DNA from: Tetradesmus obliquus
Taxonomy: Eukaryota > Chlorophyta > Chlorophyceae > Sphaeropleales > Scenedesmaceae
Length of the DNA: 64,000 nucleotides
Direction: 5' to 3'
Assembly: GCA_030272155.1 (NCBI GenBank)
Contig: CP126193.1
Span: 4,898,001 to 4,962,000, forward strand
The notes beneath the pieces were generated by a model, which searched no databases, was not told the origin of the DNA, and was given only the letters and a program-made list of their open reading frames with translations. The translations under genes and the position numbers were made by a program. Position 1 is the first letter of the stretch. Each line of letters starts with the position of its first letter. Of the stretch, positions 48,751 through 61,650 are shown piece by piece.

Positions 48751-51700
48751 ATGGCCAAGGCAAAAGCAGCAGCTGTGGCGCCTGCGTCGAAGAAGGAGAA
48801 GAAGGCGGTGGAGAAGGCAGTGAAGGCTGAGACCAAGAAGAAGGTAACGACCGCTTGCTTCGAAGTCGTGGGCGTCTATGTCGACGAGTAAGCAGCGAAC
48901 ATGTCGCTGAGCTGCCCGGCTCCCCTTACACAGGTCGTCAAGGCAGCCTCCAGCGACAGTGACGACTCTTCTGAGGAGGAGGACTCTGAAGATGAGGCCC
49001 CCAAGGATCAGGTGGGCGATTGGCAGACTTCGCCGTCAGTGCCTCTCGACAGCCAGAAAGTAAACGAGGTCTGCTCCGTACCAAGCTGGTCACTCACTAA
49101 ATCGTTTCCTTTTGCTATTGCAGCAGAAGAACGTGAAGGCCGCAGCAAAGGCGGAGAGCAGCGACGACTCCAGCGAGGTGAGTGCCTGCCCTGCAGCTGA
49201 TGCAAAGGAAGTTGCCTGACGCACATGCAGCCAGGAGCAAAACAAGAAGACTGCAGTTTGTGTTTGCACGCTGTGTTAGCTGCTGCATGAGGCACCTGGC
49301 TACTCTAGGGCACACAATGCACGCGCTTATGTCAGCTAGGGCTTTCGCTGATCAGCATGAAAAGGATCAGCCGTCACTGCAGCCAGGCACCATCAACACC
49401 CACAACAGCGGCAGAGTCGGCCTGTAGTTCAGCTGTTACATTTATTAATGACCTGCTGCTAGCACAGACGCGTCACTGCGAACATGTGTGCACCCTCACC
49501 ATTTGGGTGCTGCAGCGGCCAGTCGCCTGCTTGCTGTCTCTGACATGCTGCTGCTGCTGCTGCTGCTGTAGAGCGACGACTCTTCAGAGGAAGAGTCCAG
49601 CGAGGAGGAGGAGAAGAAGCCAGCAGCCAAGCCTGCTGCTGCTGCTGCCGCTGCCAAGAAGGCCGACTCCGACAGCAGTGATGAGGAGGAGAGCAGTGAG
49701 GAGGAGTCTTCTGAGGAGGAGGAGGAGGCCAAGCCAGCTGCCAAGGCTGCACCAGCCAAGAAGGCAGCACCAGCCAAGAAGGTGAGGAAAGTGTGCAGGA
49801 GGTGTGCAGGAGACTGCGTTGCTGCTGCGGCTGAACGGAGTGACGGCTGCCGCTGCATGCATCCACTTGCGGGCGTGGTTTCTGGCTAGCATGTGTTACG
49901 GTGTGCCACAGGCGGCTGCGCAGGAGACCGCCAATGCAACACTGTGTATTGGCAAGCCGTTGCCTGCTTCCTGCAATCCATCGTGTAGTGCTGCTGGCTG
50001 CATGTTCAGCCTGCACTTCCGCTATTTTCTTCACACCTGCACATTTTACTTACCTTGCCTGCCACCCTGCTGTGCCTGGCCTGCTCCCTGCTGCCAGGCC
50101 GACTCTGATGATGTCAGCAGCGAGGAGGAGAGCAGTGAGGAGGAGTCTTCTGAGGAGGAGGAGGCCAAGCCAGCTGCCAAGGCCGCTGCCAAGGCTGACA
50201 GCAGCAGCGAGGAGGAGGAGAGCAGCGAAGAGGAGTCTGACGATGAGGATGAGGAGATGGCGGATGCCCCCGCAACCAAGCGCAAGGCAGAGGAGGAGAA
50301 GACGGTGAGGGCAGCGGTTGAGGCGCCGGCATCACTAGTGCATGCTGCCTTCGGTAGTGCATGCAGCTGCTTGCAGGAACATGCATTGGCTTCTTCTGTC
50401 TGATGTCTATTTTGGAGCTCCTTGAGAACAGGCCAGGCATTTGCAGTACAGCCTTGAGCTTTGAGGGGTTTAGTGCCCTGAGGGCTGGCTCACACACGCC
50501 TGCTTGTAAAGTGTGTACCGTAGCTCGCAAACAGTGTGTCTGACGCGTGCCTGCGCATTGCCTGCTCTGCTGCCACCTCTGCCACCTTCCTGCCTCAACA
50601 GCCTGCCGCCAAGAAGCAGCGCGTGGACGTCAACGGCACCGCAGCCACCCCCGCTGCTGCTGCTGGCGCCTCCTCCACCATCTTTGTGGGCAACCTGCCC
50701 TGGTCAGCAGACCAGGACTCAATCGCAGCCCTGTTTGCAGACTGCGGAGAGGTCACCAGCGTGCGCATTGGTGAGTGATGCGATGTGCTATGTCCTGCAG
50801 ACGGGATGAGTGGAGGTCTGGGTGTATGGTGTTTTGCCGTGAAGTTGATGCCATGCAGGCAGGTGGTGGTGGGAAGATGTCTTGCTGGTTGTGCTGCCTG
50901 TGCACATATGTGTGTCCTGCAGACAGAGCTGCTACGCTGCAGGGTTCAGCCACCTGTCGTGCAGTTTCGCAGAAATGCCTGCTGTTCAGCTGCCACCCTT
51001 TTAGGCTCGCCCCATCCAGCACCTGACCCGCTGCTTCCCTTCCTCCTGCTTGTCCCGCCATCCTCCCCATCCTTTTCCTCCGCAGCCACCGACGCAGAGA
51101 CCGGCCGCGCGCGCGGCTTTGCACACGTGGAGTTTGGTGATGCTGACGCAGCAGCCAAGGCTGTGGCCCTCAATGGCCAGATTGACATGGAGGGCCGCAC
51201 CCTGAAGCTGGACAGCAGCACAGGCAGGAGCGGCGGCGCCACACCAGGCGGCCGCAACGCAGGCGCCAGCGACGGCACCACCATCTTTGTGAAGGGCTTT
51301 GACACCTCAGGTGCGTGGCTGGCTGCTGGTGCTTGTGTGCTGGAAGCAACATGTAAGCTTCAGTGTGCCTCAGGGTCCGTTAGCTCCTGCAGGCGAGCGA
51401 TGCCTATCTTCGTGCCTGGCATAGTGCAACAGCATGGCAGCATACAGCTGTTGGCCACTGGCCAACGCCAGCGATTCCGCCTGCATCCCATCATTCCTAC
51501 TGCACTGCTGACCTCGCCTGTACCTGCTGCCGCCTCGATTGTACGCTTCTGCACCTGCAGAGGGCGAGGACGCCGCGCGCTCCGCCCTGCAGGAGCTCTT
51601 TGGCGAGTGCGGGGAGGTGGTCAACATCCGCCTGCCCTCTGACCGCGAGTCTGGCGAGCTCAAGGGCATTGCCTACATCGAGTTTGGCAGCGCAGAGGCC

Positions 51701-52325
51701 AAGGAGAAGGCAGCAGAGTACAACGGCAGCGAGGCGGCCGGTGGCTACCTGAAGGTTGATGTGAATGTGCAGCCCAGGACGCCAGGCAGCGCCGGAGGCT
51801 TTGGAGGCAGGGGTGGCGGCTTTGGTGGCGGCGGCAGGGGCGGGTTCGGTGGCCGTGGCGGCGACCGAGGTGAGAAGCACTGTTGGATGGATGGCTGGGG
51901 CTGCACGGATGTGCGTTTTGGATGCATTATGTAGCTGCGTGAAGGTTTGCATTGTCTTCGTATGCGCAGCGCATGTTCTGCAAGCTTGCTCAGCTGCGTG
52001 CTGTGCCTCTCAACATGATATCCTCAGTGTGAATAGCCTCAGCAGCACTGCAAACACGCATTTCACAACCGCGGCACCGCTACAGCTGTTTCCTCACGCG
52101 CCTGTGCATCTGCTCGCTGCCGCTTTGTCTGCATCTGCAGGCGGCCGTGGCGGCGGCCGTGGCTTTGGCGGCCGTGGCGGCGGCCGGGGCGGCTTTGGCG
52201 GCAGGGGCGGTGACAGGGGCGGGCGCGGCGGCGGCCGTGGTTTCGGCGGCCGTGGCGGCGGCAGGGGCGGCATGAGGATTGACAGCAACGCGTCAAGCGG
52301 CAAGAAGACCACCTTTGATGATTAA
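48751..52325 (+). CDS. Nucleolin (acidic repeats, two RRMs, GAR tail)
   Basis: Exons 48751-48843, 48934-49011, 49124-49177, 49572-49781, 50098-50304, 50602-50770, 51086-51310, 51561-51869 and 52141-52325 join to 509 aa. The Lys-rich start (KAKAAAVAPASKKEKKAVEK) is followed by repeated acidic Ser/Glu blocks (SDDSSEEESSEEEEKK) alternating with KPAAKAA segments, one block per exon. A nuclear-signal-like KRKAEEEK and AKKQRVD come next. Two RRMs follow: the first has TIFVGNLPWSADQDS and GFAHVEFGDA, the second TIFVKGFDTS and GIAYIEFGSA. The tail is RGG/GRGGGFGG repeats across exons 8 and 9, ending SSGKKTTFDD. This is the plant/yeast nucleolin layout (NUC1/Nsr1/Gar2), acting in rDNA chromatin and pre-rRNA processing. 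Each RRM is split by a phase-1 intron. Confidence 0.95.
49548..49568 (+). repeat. (CTG)7 abutting a splice acceptor
   Basis: Seven CTG units end directly at the TAG acceptor of nucleolin exon 4 (49572). Confidence 0.9.
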
Positions 52326-54166
52326 ACCATACGCCTGACAGCTGCTGCGGATGGACTGCGTGCAAGTTCGCACTCCGTGCTTGTTGCCTAATGCAGCTGC
52401 GTGTGTACTGCTGCAGTCCTAAGCAATGCTGCTTGGCTGGGTTTGTGGCTGCAGACTGCTGGCTGATGGAAAGGTTCTGCAGTGTTGTTGGTGCGTGTGC
52501 CTGGTTGTCGGCTTGATGCAGGTGTCTGTGCTAATCAGACCTTATAAGGTCTGAAAAGTGCACAGTTGCTACAGCACAGCACTGTGCAGCCAATGGCTGC
52601 TGCCTGTTGGCGTTGATGCACACAGCTCGAGGGTGCGTTTGTGGGTTGTCATGCTGCAGGATGTTTGGTTGTCTTCCTGCAGGGCGTTTGGTTGCCTGCA
52701 ACAGGCGTGTGTTGTTCTGCCGCTAGTTGCGTGTGCGGGGCTGCTGGACCTCTGCGCGCAATGGTGACTGTGTTGCCCGTATTCTTTGTCCATGAAGCTA
52801 TGCCTCTTTCCTGCAAGTGGTGTGCCCTGGGGTGTTCCCCTTCTTGCTGGGTTCCTAGGCCCGCCTCTGCCTGCCCCTAGTGCTGGCAGCTAGCCCTGTA
52901 GCGTTAGTGTTTTGTTGTGATGTGCTGGCATGCGCGCAGCTGCCTGGAGCCAGCAGCTGGTGAAATGTATTCTGAGCCGCGACAACGCAGCTTTCGAGCG
53001 TGAACCTGGTGATTGCAGAGCATAGGCTGGTGATGAGTGGCAGCTTCAGCCTGGACCGCTTGCACAGTGCTGGTGGACTTGTTGGTGCATGGCAAGACAA
53101 CGCCCAGCAGTCCAGGCTCTAGCTAGCATTTGTGCTACAGGTCATGTGCTGCAGTATGTGCTGTGCATAGCATGTCATACACAGGCGGTGGCCTCTGCTG
53201 CGCTGTTACTGGGTTGGTGTGCTTGGTCTGCAGCTGGTGGGCTGTGTCCTGTTGAGCACCGTTATAGTATGCCTTTCAAGGCTGAGTTGTAAAGAATGGC
53301 TGCGTGTACACGCCGGGATTCACTTATCTGGGTTCTCAGCCTACCCCCATAGCACACGCATCACACCCTGAACGTAGGTGAGACAGAACATCAAAAGCCA
53401 CTATACTGTATATTTCATGCATCACATGCCGGGTTGCCGTGCATCGAGCATCAGGGGCATTTGGCCAGTGACAAGCAGCAGCTGCAGCCACGACATCCAA
53501 CAAGGCCAGCATGTGGAGACTGTGCCACAGTGCAGCAAATCAGCAGCTAGCGTTGGCGTCAGGACACCCGTCAACGTTTAATGTCATGTAATGTCATGCA
53601 CCCGACAAACACACACAGAAACCAAAGTCAATTCAGCTGTCCGTATTTCAAGTGCCACTCTGCAATCAGTGCATATGCCTGCCTACGCCTGCTGTCCATG
53701 ACAGCCATGCAATGCCATACACTCTCAAGGCGCGCGCGATGATGCAAGACAAGGGTCCCAGCAGCAGGAGTATTAGGATGCTTGCTACCTGCAAACAATG
53801 CTGACCGAGGGTGCTTGCGTGCATTGAAATTGTCTGAGAGGCATCATCATGCAAGACAGGGACGGGACACTACATGCTGCTGTTCATGCTTGAATGCGCC
53901 ATGTATGCGCCCAACTATAGATAATGCTGGTTGAGAAGCACGGGTTAAAGCAGCACATGTACGCAGTTGTGCTGCTGCAGCTCGCCACGAGTACATACAA
54001 GCAGTGTGTAGTGTGCTATCTGTGACAAATGCACAACGTGTACTGCAAAATCAAGCAGCCAACTATGAATGGATGTGGCACTAGAACACTATGATAGCCC
54101 AGCCCCCACCTAAAAAGTGTCCTGTGACAGCAACACCATGCCAGAAGTGCCCGGCACAACTGCTCA
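52326..54166. other. Convergent intergenic region (nucleolin 3' UTR / LRR cluster)
   Basis: 1.8 kb after the nucleolin stop. A TGTAA occurs at about 53,289-53,293, rather far for the nucleolin poly(A) site. No coding exon, tRNA or repeat end was recognised. Confidence 0.4.
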
Positions 54167-56344
54167 TCAGTCCTGCGTGATAGTATTAACAACAATCTTG
54201 GATGGAAGCCACAGCCCTTGCTCAGTCAACGCCCTCTCAGCACTTTGAACAACCTCCTGCACTGCCTCAACATGCTTCTCCTGCACCTTGACTGTGAAAC
54301 GCTGCACATGCCGAACTGCACTGAGCAGCAGCTGCATGTCTGCCTCCTGCAGGCTGTCTTTGCAGAAGCCTGGCAGCTCAAGTGTGAGCTCCTGCAGCTG
54401 CCTCATTGCTGCCAGCACTGCTAGGCCATGCACACTGCAGCTGCTGCGCATAGGGACCACGAGCAACAGTAGCTCCACCTGCTGCAGCGCTGACACTGCA
54501 GCCACCTCTGCGTTGTCATTCACTGACAGAGCTATCTCCTTGAGGTGCTGTAATGCTGCCAGGCTGCTCATAGCTGCTGTGCGTGCAGCTGCAGCGGCAG
54601 ACACAGGCAAGCTTCCACTGCTACACAGCAAACTGCCGCCAAATTTATCGTTCATATGCAGCTCTTTTAGCTGCTTGCAGCTCTCAGCAGCGCTGGTGAG
54701 CACGGCTGGGTCCCACGGCATGTACTGCATGAGCGAGGTCAGCCCGGGAAAGGCAAACACTGGGGGTGCACCATCTAAGACGTACAGCGCACACATGGAG
54801 GCACAGCGCTCGGCAACCTGCTGCTGCCCCTCTTGCTGCTCCCAGCCGCATTCCAGTTGACTGAGGCGCGTGAGGTGTGCAAGCGCTGCCACAGCGGCGT
54901 GCGGCAGGCCAGGCGTCACATACAGCCGCTGCAGCTGCCGCAGGCTTGAGAGGAAGCTCCAGCAAGACATGTCCTCGCAAGCTGTGCCACCCAGTGTCAG
55001 CTGTGTCAGCTGAGTCAGCTGGCCCAAGGCAGACAGCTTACTTGGCTGCAGCGTCACCTGCTGCACTGCTCCTGCAGCGTCCCAAAACTCCAGGCTCAGG
55101 CGCTGCAGTTGAGAGCAGCTGCTGATGCTGTCCAAGCCCTGCCGCTCTGCTGCCAGCGGCAGGCCGAGAGCAGACAGACGGCTGAGGCTGCTGAGTAATC
55201 CACCATTTCGCTGTGCTGCGGCTGCTCAAGACTTGGCTCTATCCACAGCGTGTGCAGGCTGCTTGCAAGGCTTGCTAAAGCTGACACATGAGCGATGCTG
55301 CTATGACACAGCAGCGCGTCGTCGTCTGGTGCAACCAACTGCAGTGAGTGCAACCCTCGCAGCTGTCCAATGGCCTGCCAAACCCGCGGATGAGCATGCC
55401 ACTCTCCGCCGTTGGCACCAGAGTTGTGCAGCTTGAACTGCAGCTCAAATGAAGGCCCCGCAACAAGCTCAGGGGTTGCAGCAGCAGCCGCAGCAGCTGC
55501 TGCTGCTGCCGCCGCTGCCGCTGGTGCCTGTGCCAGCTGCGCAGCTGCAAGCAGCCGCTGCACGCCTTGCAGGGCCAGAACCATGGCCCTGGGGTCAGCT
55601 GTGTCTGCAGTAAGCACGTCCACTGTCAGCGTAGACAAAGCTGTCATCCTGCAGCAGGCAGCATTTGGCAGTGGGTCACCATACATGAGCAACCTCAATG
55701 GGCAGCGCACATGGCACTCAGTGGTGTGCGCATAAACACTTTGAAGCTGCGCAGATGTGCATCTACTGCGTATATATCTGTCTCTTCCACAACATCACAG
55801 TAGATCTCATTGACTGGGGATGTCACATGACTGTATCCCTAACACATGTACTGCGATTTAGGCTGTTGTTGGACATCCACGCGTGCCAAGCCTAGACTGC
55901 TTACATCCAGCGAGAAGAAACCTTCTCTGGCAAAGCACCTGATCGCCAAAATCGCAGCATGAAGCTGCGTACAGAAGTGCAACACTATGCGTGAGCTCTA
56001 GAGATTTGCAGATCTGCACACACCCACCCTGTCAAGGCATCCAGGGCATCTGGCAGGTGGAAGGCCAGGTCGTCGCTGCTGCGCGGCGCTACTGTCAGCT
56101 CCTTGCAGGCAGGGAAATGTGCAGGCAGGCGCGCCACAGCCGCAGACTCCTGCCAGTCAGCGCCATCAAGCCACAACTTCTGCTGCCCGCTCTGGCACAG
56201 CCTGCGCAGCCGCTTGCAGGACAGTGTGACTGCTCCTGCTGACTCCTGGTCAAGCAGCAACGGCAGCATGTTCTGTGCCCACCTCGCATCTCCTAGCTGC
56301 TCTGCTGCACGCAGCAGGGGTGGCAGTGAAGCATGCTGCGCCAT
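54167..56344 (-). pseudogene. F-box-like/LRR gene, cluster copy A (frameshifted)
   Basis: Exon 56028-56344 (MAQHASLPPLLRAAEQLG, then SAGAVTLSCKRLRRLC, an F-box-like start) joins exon 55648-54167 in phase. The second exon carries LRR-like segments (FPGLTSLMQYMPWDPAVL, LAALQHLKEIALSVNDNAEV) and a poly-Ala run. It matches copy C (57999-60064) along its length. Near 55,200 it lacks 7 bp present in copy C (VDYSALSSLSSL there), which shifts the frame; before and after that point both frames are well conserved. Either a young pseudogene or an assembly slip. Function of the family is unknown; SCF substrate choice is possible by analogy. Confidence 0.75.
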
Positions 56345-57998
56345 GCTGGCTGAAAGGGTCCGGGGGCAGCCAAGCTGTCAACAGCTCCTGCAGCAGCGAC
56401 AGCAGTCTGCTGTTAGCCATTTCTCTGTTCTAAAGTCACTTATGGCGGCACTTCAGGCAGCAGCAGCAGCTGGATGAGCAGCTTGGTGAGCCAACAGTTG
56501 TCTGGCCTGCCCGCATCAACAGAGTGAGGAATGTGGAGTAAATTGACTGCATCACCCGCAGCAGATCCGCGCTCAGAAAAGCAAATGCGATGGTTGCATG
56601 GCGTACAGACGCAGGCTCACTTGTGGAGTCCTCCGCCTTTGCTGTATTGAACAGTGATATAGTGCACGATTATTTATGCAGCCGCGACCCCAACGAATTT
56701 TACAAGAGTAAAGTAGCTCAAGAGACATCACCATGCTGCATCCAGCTGGGGACGCGGCGTAACAATTTTCAAACAAGAAGTAACATCCGACGTTGAAGTC
56801 ACCAAAAATCACCAGAGTGGACATGCCTCGCCTTGAAGGTTGGTGTTAGTCGAGGGCTAAAACTGTTGACACCACGCACATCATGGTGATGAGCAGCACC
56901 GCCGGCGTTGTCTGCCACAGCTCATCATACGCATGATGCCACTAACACACCCGGTGACCAGATTACCATATCAACATATGGTGTCTCAACACCTTCTGCT
57001 GGTGACTACCTGCCACGTTATGCTGGTACGCCATAGTATGCACTCAAGGCATGATGTTCACGTGATGGTGTTGGTGCAATGCGGGGTTCCAGCCACTCAG
57101 TGGCAGCATGGAAGTTGCTTACAGCACACAGCAAGAGCAACCCTGGGTGTGCACATACATCCTTTGTGCACGACAGCATGAAGGAAACGCAGAATCAGGG
57201 TATATGACATCAGTTGCTGGCCACTTCGCTGGCACGCTTACATGCACAACGCAACCTCTCCGTCAGCATCCCGCTGGCATGCCATACAGCACCATAAAGC
57301 TGCTGTGCATGCAGCTGCAATTGCAGACACAGGCAAGCTTCCACTGTCATACAACAGACTGCCCCTGAACCTACAGTGCAGCAACAGCTCTTTCAGCTGC
57401 GTGCAGCTGTCTGCAGCGCTGGAGAAGAAAAATGTGCTTCACGCCATGTACTGCATGAGCCAGGTCAGCCCAGGGAAGGCATACAAGGGTGACACGGCAC
57501 GTAGCACACCATACGTGCACTGCAGCACACCATGCTGTAGCCTGTGACTGCTGAAGTGGCATACGCAGGTGCCAAACACTGGTAATGCAGTTGCCTTCAC
57601 CCACTGCATTGTTCCACATGGAGAATGCAAAGTTGCACCAGAGTAGTAACGGAGGGCCAACACCCAATAGCTATCAAGCGCAACCAGAGGGCCAACTTCA
57701 GACCGCTGACTCTGAAAGGACAGACACGGCACTAGAATGTGTGCCACAATCATTCCCTAGCTGCTGTCCCCACAACACCCCCCAATGCAAGCGACTGCCA
57801 CACCAACACACAGCTGCGCCGTTCTTGCAAAAGACGCTGTTCACCAACGTGAGCTGAGGAGCGCAACCTCGTAGCGGTGTAGCCAGTTGCTTTCATCAGA
57901 TGTTATCGCTGCCATCTTCATACGACATGTCAACTAAACCACAACCAAGTCACCTTGACAAACCCCACCACGGCAGCAGTGTCCTGCACAGCTGTCCT
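56345..57998. other. Spacer between LRR copies with a gene fragment
   Basis: Left part (56,345-56,520) resembles 60,065-60,245, so the tandem duplication includes upstream sequence (shared CAGCAGCTT, then TCTGGCCTGC). The LRR fragment 57290-57500 lies here. The rest shows nothing. Confidence 0.5.
57290..57500 (-). pseudogene. F-box/LRR fragment, cluster copy B
   Basis: About 210 bp matching the middle of copies A and C: the minus-strand homologues of LTSLMQYM and of the region around SLPVSA. Blocks such as GACACAGGCAAGCTTCCACT and ATGTACTGCATGAGC are shared with 54,600-54,740. No open frame spans it, and neither end of the gene is present. Confidence 0.8.
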
Positions 57999-60064
57999 TC
58001 ATTCCTTGATAGCCATCACCACTACCTGGGCTGCCAGCGGCAGCCCTTGCTCAGTCAACGCCCTTCGCGCGCGTCGTACAGCAAGGTCCACGCCCCTCAC
58101 ATGCCTCTCCTGCACCCCGAACTGAACACTCCGCACATGCCGCACCGCACAGAGCAGCAGCTGCACATCTGCCTCCTGCATGGTGCTCCGGCTGCCGTTC
58201 GACAGCTGCAGCGTCAGGTGCTGCAGTTGCTTCATTGCTGCTGCCATCACTGCTAAGCCTTGCATACTACAGCTGCTGCGTGTGGGCACCACCACGACAA
58301 GCCGCTTCACCTGCTGCAGCGCTGCCACTGCGGCCACCTCTGCGTTGTCATTCACTGACACATCTAGGTGCTGGAGGTGCTGCAGTGCTGCCAGGCTGCT
58401 CAAAGCTGCTGTGCGTGCAGCTGCAATCGCAGACACGGGCAAGCTTCCCCTCTCAGTCACCAAGCTGCCCCCAAACTTGGAGTACATCCGCAGCTCTTCT
58501 AGCTGCGTGCAGCACTCTGCAGCGCTGCAGAGGACAGCTGGCTCCCAGGGCATGAACTGCATGAGGGAGGTCAGCCCAGGAAAGGCATGTAGCGGGGGTA
58601 CACCGTCTGCAACGAGCAGCTCGCGTACAGCAGCACAGCGCACATTGGCGTGCGGCGGCCCCTCGTGCTGCTCCCACCCGCACGTCAGTTGGCTGAGGCA
58701 CGTGAGGTGTGCTAGCGCTGCCACGGCTGTGTGCGGTAGAACAGGCTTCACAGACAGCTGCTGCAGCTGCCGCAACCTAGAGAAGAAGCTCCAGCCAGCA
58801 TGGTCCCCGCAAGCTGTGCCGTCAAGCGACAGCCCTGTCAGCTGCGTTAGCCTGCCTAAGGCAGATAGCTCGCTTGGCTGCAGCGTAACCTGCTGCGCGG
58901 CGCCTGTCACGCCCTTGAACTCCAGGCACAGGCCCTGCAGCTGGCAGCAGCTGCTGATGCTGCTCAAGCCCCGCCGCTCTGCTGCCAGCGGCAGGCTAAG
59001 ACATGTGAGGCTGCTGAGGCTGCTGAGTGCGCTGTAATCCACCACTTCCTCCTGCTGCAGCTGTTCGAAAGGTGGGTCATTCACCAGGGTGTGCAGGCTG
59101 CTTGCAAGGCTTGCTAATGCTGACATGTGGGCGACGCTGCTGGGCAGCATCAGCACGGTAGAGTCTGCTGCACGGAACTGCAGCGAGTTCAAGCCCTGCA
59201 GCTGCCCCAGGGCCTGCCACACCCGTGGATGAGCATGCCACGCTCCGCAACTGACAACAGCATTGTACACAAATAGCTTGAGGTCAAATCAAGGACCCAC
59301 AGCAGCATCAGAGACGGCAGCAGTAGCTGCTGCTGCTGCTGGTGCTGGCGCTGATGCCTGCGCCAGTTGCACAGCTGCAAGCAACCGCCGCACGCCTTGC
59401 AGGGTCAGGACCATGGCACAGGGGTCAGCTACCGCAGCTGCTCCCACCACGTCCACCACCATCGTTGAGAGACTTGTCAGCCTGCAGCATACGACCGTCA
59501 GGGGAACACGACATCACACTCTCAGCAACTTTCAGCATTTCAAATGTACCGCATACAATGCCAACACTTTCATTTGCGTGATCACAGTAGCTGAGGTTAA
59601 CTGGCAACATCATATACATGCTCTCATGCTTGGAAGTGCCATGAGGTTTGCAACTTGTGCTTGTTAACCAGTCTGCTTCGATTGCGCAAGACCCCTTTCC
59701 TGCTGGACAGAGGATCACAATGCTCCTGCTTCTCACCCCGCACCCACCCTGTCAAGGCGTCCAAGGCATCAGGTATGTGGAAGGCCAGGTCATCGCTGCT
59801 GCACGCCGTCAGTCTTAGCGCCTTGCAAGCAGGAAAGCGTGCAGGCAGGCGCGCTACAGCCGCACATTCCTGGAACGCGCCGCCATCCAGCCATAGCAAC
59901 TGCCGCCCGCCCTGGCACAGCCTGCGCAGCTGCTTGCAGGACAGTGTGACTGCTTCTGCCGACTTCTGGCTTAGCAGCAACGGCAGAATGTGCTCTGCCC
60001 ACCACGCATCTCCTAGCTGCTCTGCTGCACACAGCAGCGGTGGCATTGATGCGCGTTGCGCCAT
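57999..60064 (-). pseudogene. F-box-like/LRR gene, cluster copy C (one in-frame stop)
   Basis: Exon 59748-60064 (MAQRASMPPLLCAAEQLG, same 317-nt length as copy A) joins exon 59481-57999, whose total length keeps frame to the stop at 57999. The protein would be about 600 aa with LRRs (LTQLTGLSLDGTACGD, LRQLQQLSVKPVLPH, LAALQHLQHLDVSVNDNA). One TGA at 59289-59291 interrupts it, where copy A has TCA (GPSFEL). Downstream the frame is clean for over 420 codons. A translation start after the stop, or a pseudogene, are the options. Copy A is intact at this point and copy C is intact where copy A is shifted. Confidence 0.75.
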
Positions 60065-61438
60065 GCTGGTGGGAAAGGTCTGAAGGCGGTAAGCGACCAC
60101 ACCTCCTGCAACACAGCCAGTGTCTTGCTGTCAGAGCCTCCAAATGCATTGAATGAGGAAAGGATACACCTGCTGGCACCTCATGCAGCAGCATGTCAGC
60201 AGCAGCTTAGTGAGGCGATTACCCGGTCTGGCCTGCACGCCCAGACCACCGCGGTGCTAAGCAGCAGGCTCCTTTGAATATGGTGGGACACATCACATTC
60301 GTCATGAGCGTGCTGCGCCATAATTGCGTAGCTTTGCAGAGTCCCAGTCGCCCAACAATATGTGCATCGGTTCCTCTGCCTCGGCTGTGCACGTGTCGTA
60401 AAAGGTTAATGCGGTTGCAGCAAATCGGCGTGAACAGCGATCCATGCAACGCAGCTGGCAATGCTATGCGTCTGGGAGAGGAGATGCTGCTGTGTTACAT
60501 AACATAATTCGAACATGTTTGACACCAGAAGCGTATCAACCAGAAGCTACCTCGGCTCAAAGATATATGGACGCCAATGATGGGCTCTACCTTAGTTCAG
60601 AAAGCGATGATATGCTGGTGCATTGATGCCAGCAACTGCAGCAATATGGTGGTCATTCACCCCAATGAGGAACACGCGGGAACGCTGAGTCAGCTGAACT
60701 TCAGCAGGACATGTGGCACCGTGACACACCACTGCTATAAGCAACTGGTTGTAGCCATGTGCCACTATCAGCGCATGTCCAGCAGGTGATTATATCAGGG
60801 CACCAGCAAATTGTCTGCTTGCGCAACATGCAGCAACAATTGCTGGACCACACCCAAGTGGTATGATAGGTGATACTTTTGCAATTGCATGTATGCAACA
60901 AAGGCTGTACCACCACCAGCCACTTCTTATACTCTCGCATTGCCAAGCCTCCTGACGTGTAGGAAGGTCAATGCAATGATATTCACCATCATGCTCGATC
61001 ACAACACCAACAGAAACTTCACAAGTGCCCGCCATGCAGCACACCTTGGTGCTACACGAGTTGTTCGGACATCTGAATCAGTCACCCGTCATCTATGCTG
61101 GTCACGCGTACGCCCTATAAGACAGCTGTATGCGCAGCACGTAGCAGCTTCCAACACAGGAGCAAGCGGAAACATGCACCAGCATGAAATACATCCTGTG
61201 CAAAGGCAATATGAAGGAGCATGAACATACTGAAACGAATGGTGTAGCTGAAGCGCCAGAAGCACACTAGGCTTGTTAAGCATAACAATCGAAAGTAAAT
61301 GGTTGCTGGCAGCAACGTGCTGCTGTCAGATCCAGTGCAAGACCCTGACCTGCAAATTTCAAGCACACACCTTGCAGGACATGCTCAGACCCACGCTGCC
61401 GCAGTGCTGCTGTGCATGCAATGCATACACATCACTTC
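60065..61438. other. Intergenic region
   Basis: Upstream of LRR copy C and downstream of EME1. The first 180 bp are shared with the copy A upstream region. No other gene or element seen. Confidence 0.4.
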
Positions 61439-61609
61439 CTAGTCTGCGTCGCCATCCACGCCCTCCACGATGGTGTCAGGGTCCTCGCAGGTGAGCAGCA
61501 GGTGCAGCCGCTTGCTCATGGCAGGCCCCACGCGCCGCGGCTTGGCCTTGCCGCTGCCTGCAGGCTCCAGCAGGTCCTGCAGCAGCAGCGCGGGCTTGCC
61601 GCCAGGCCT

Positions 61610-61650
<41 letters not shown>

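Noticed and set aside
58180-59037. 285-codon + strand frame over LRR copy C
   Set aside because: Cys/Ser-rich antisense of LRR codons; the minus strand shows real repeats and homology to copy A.
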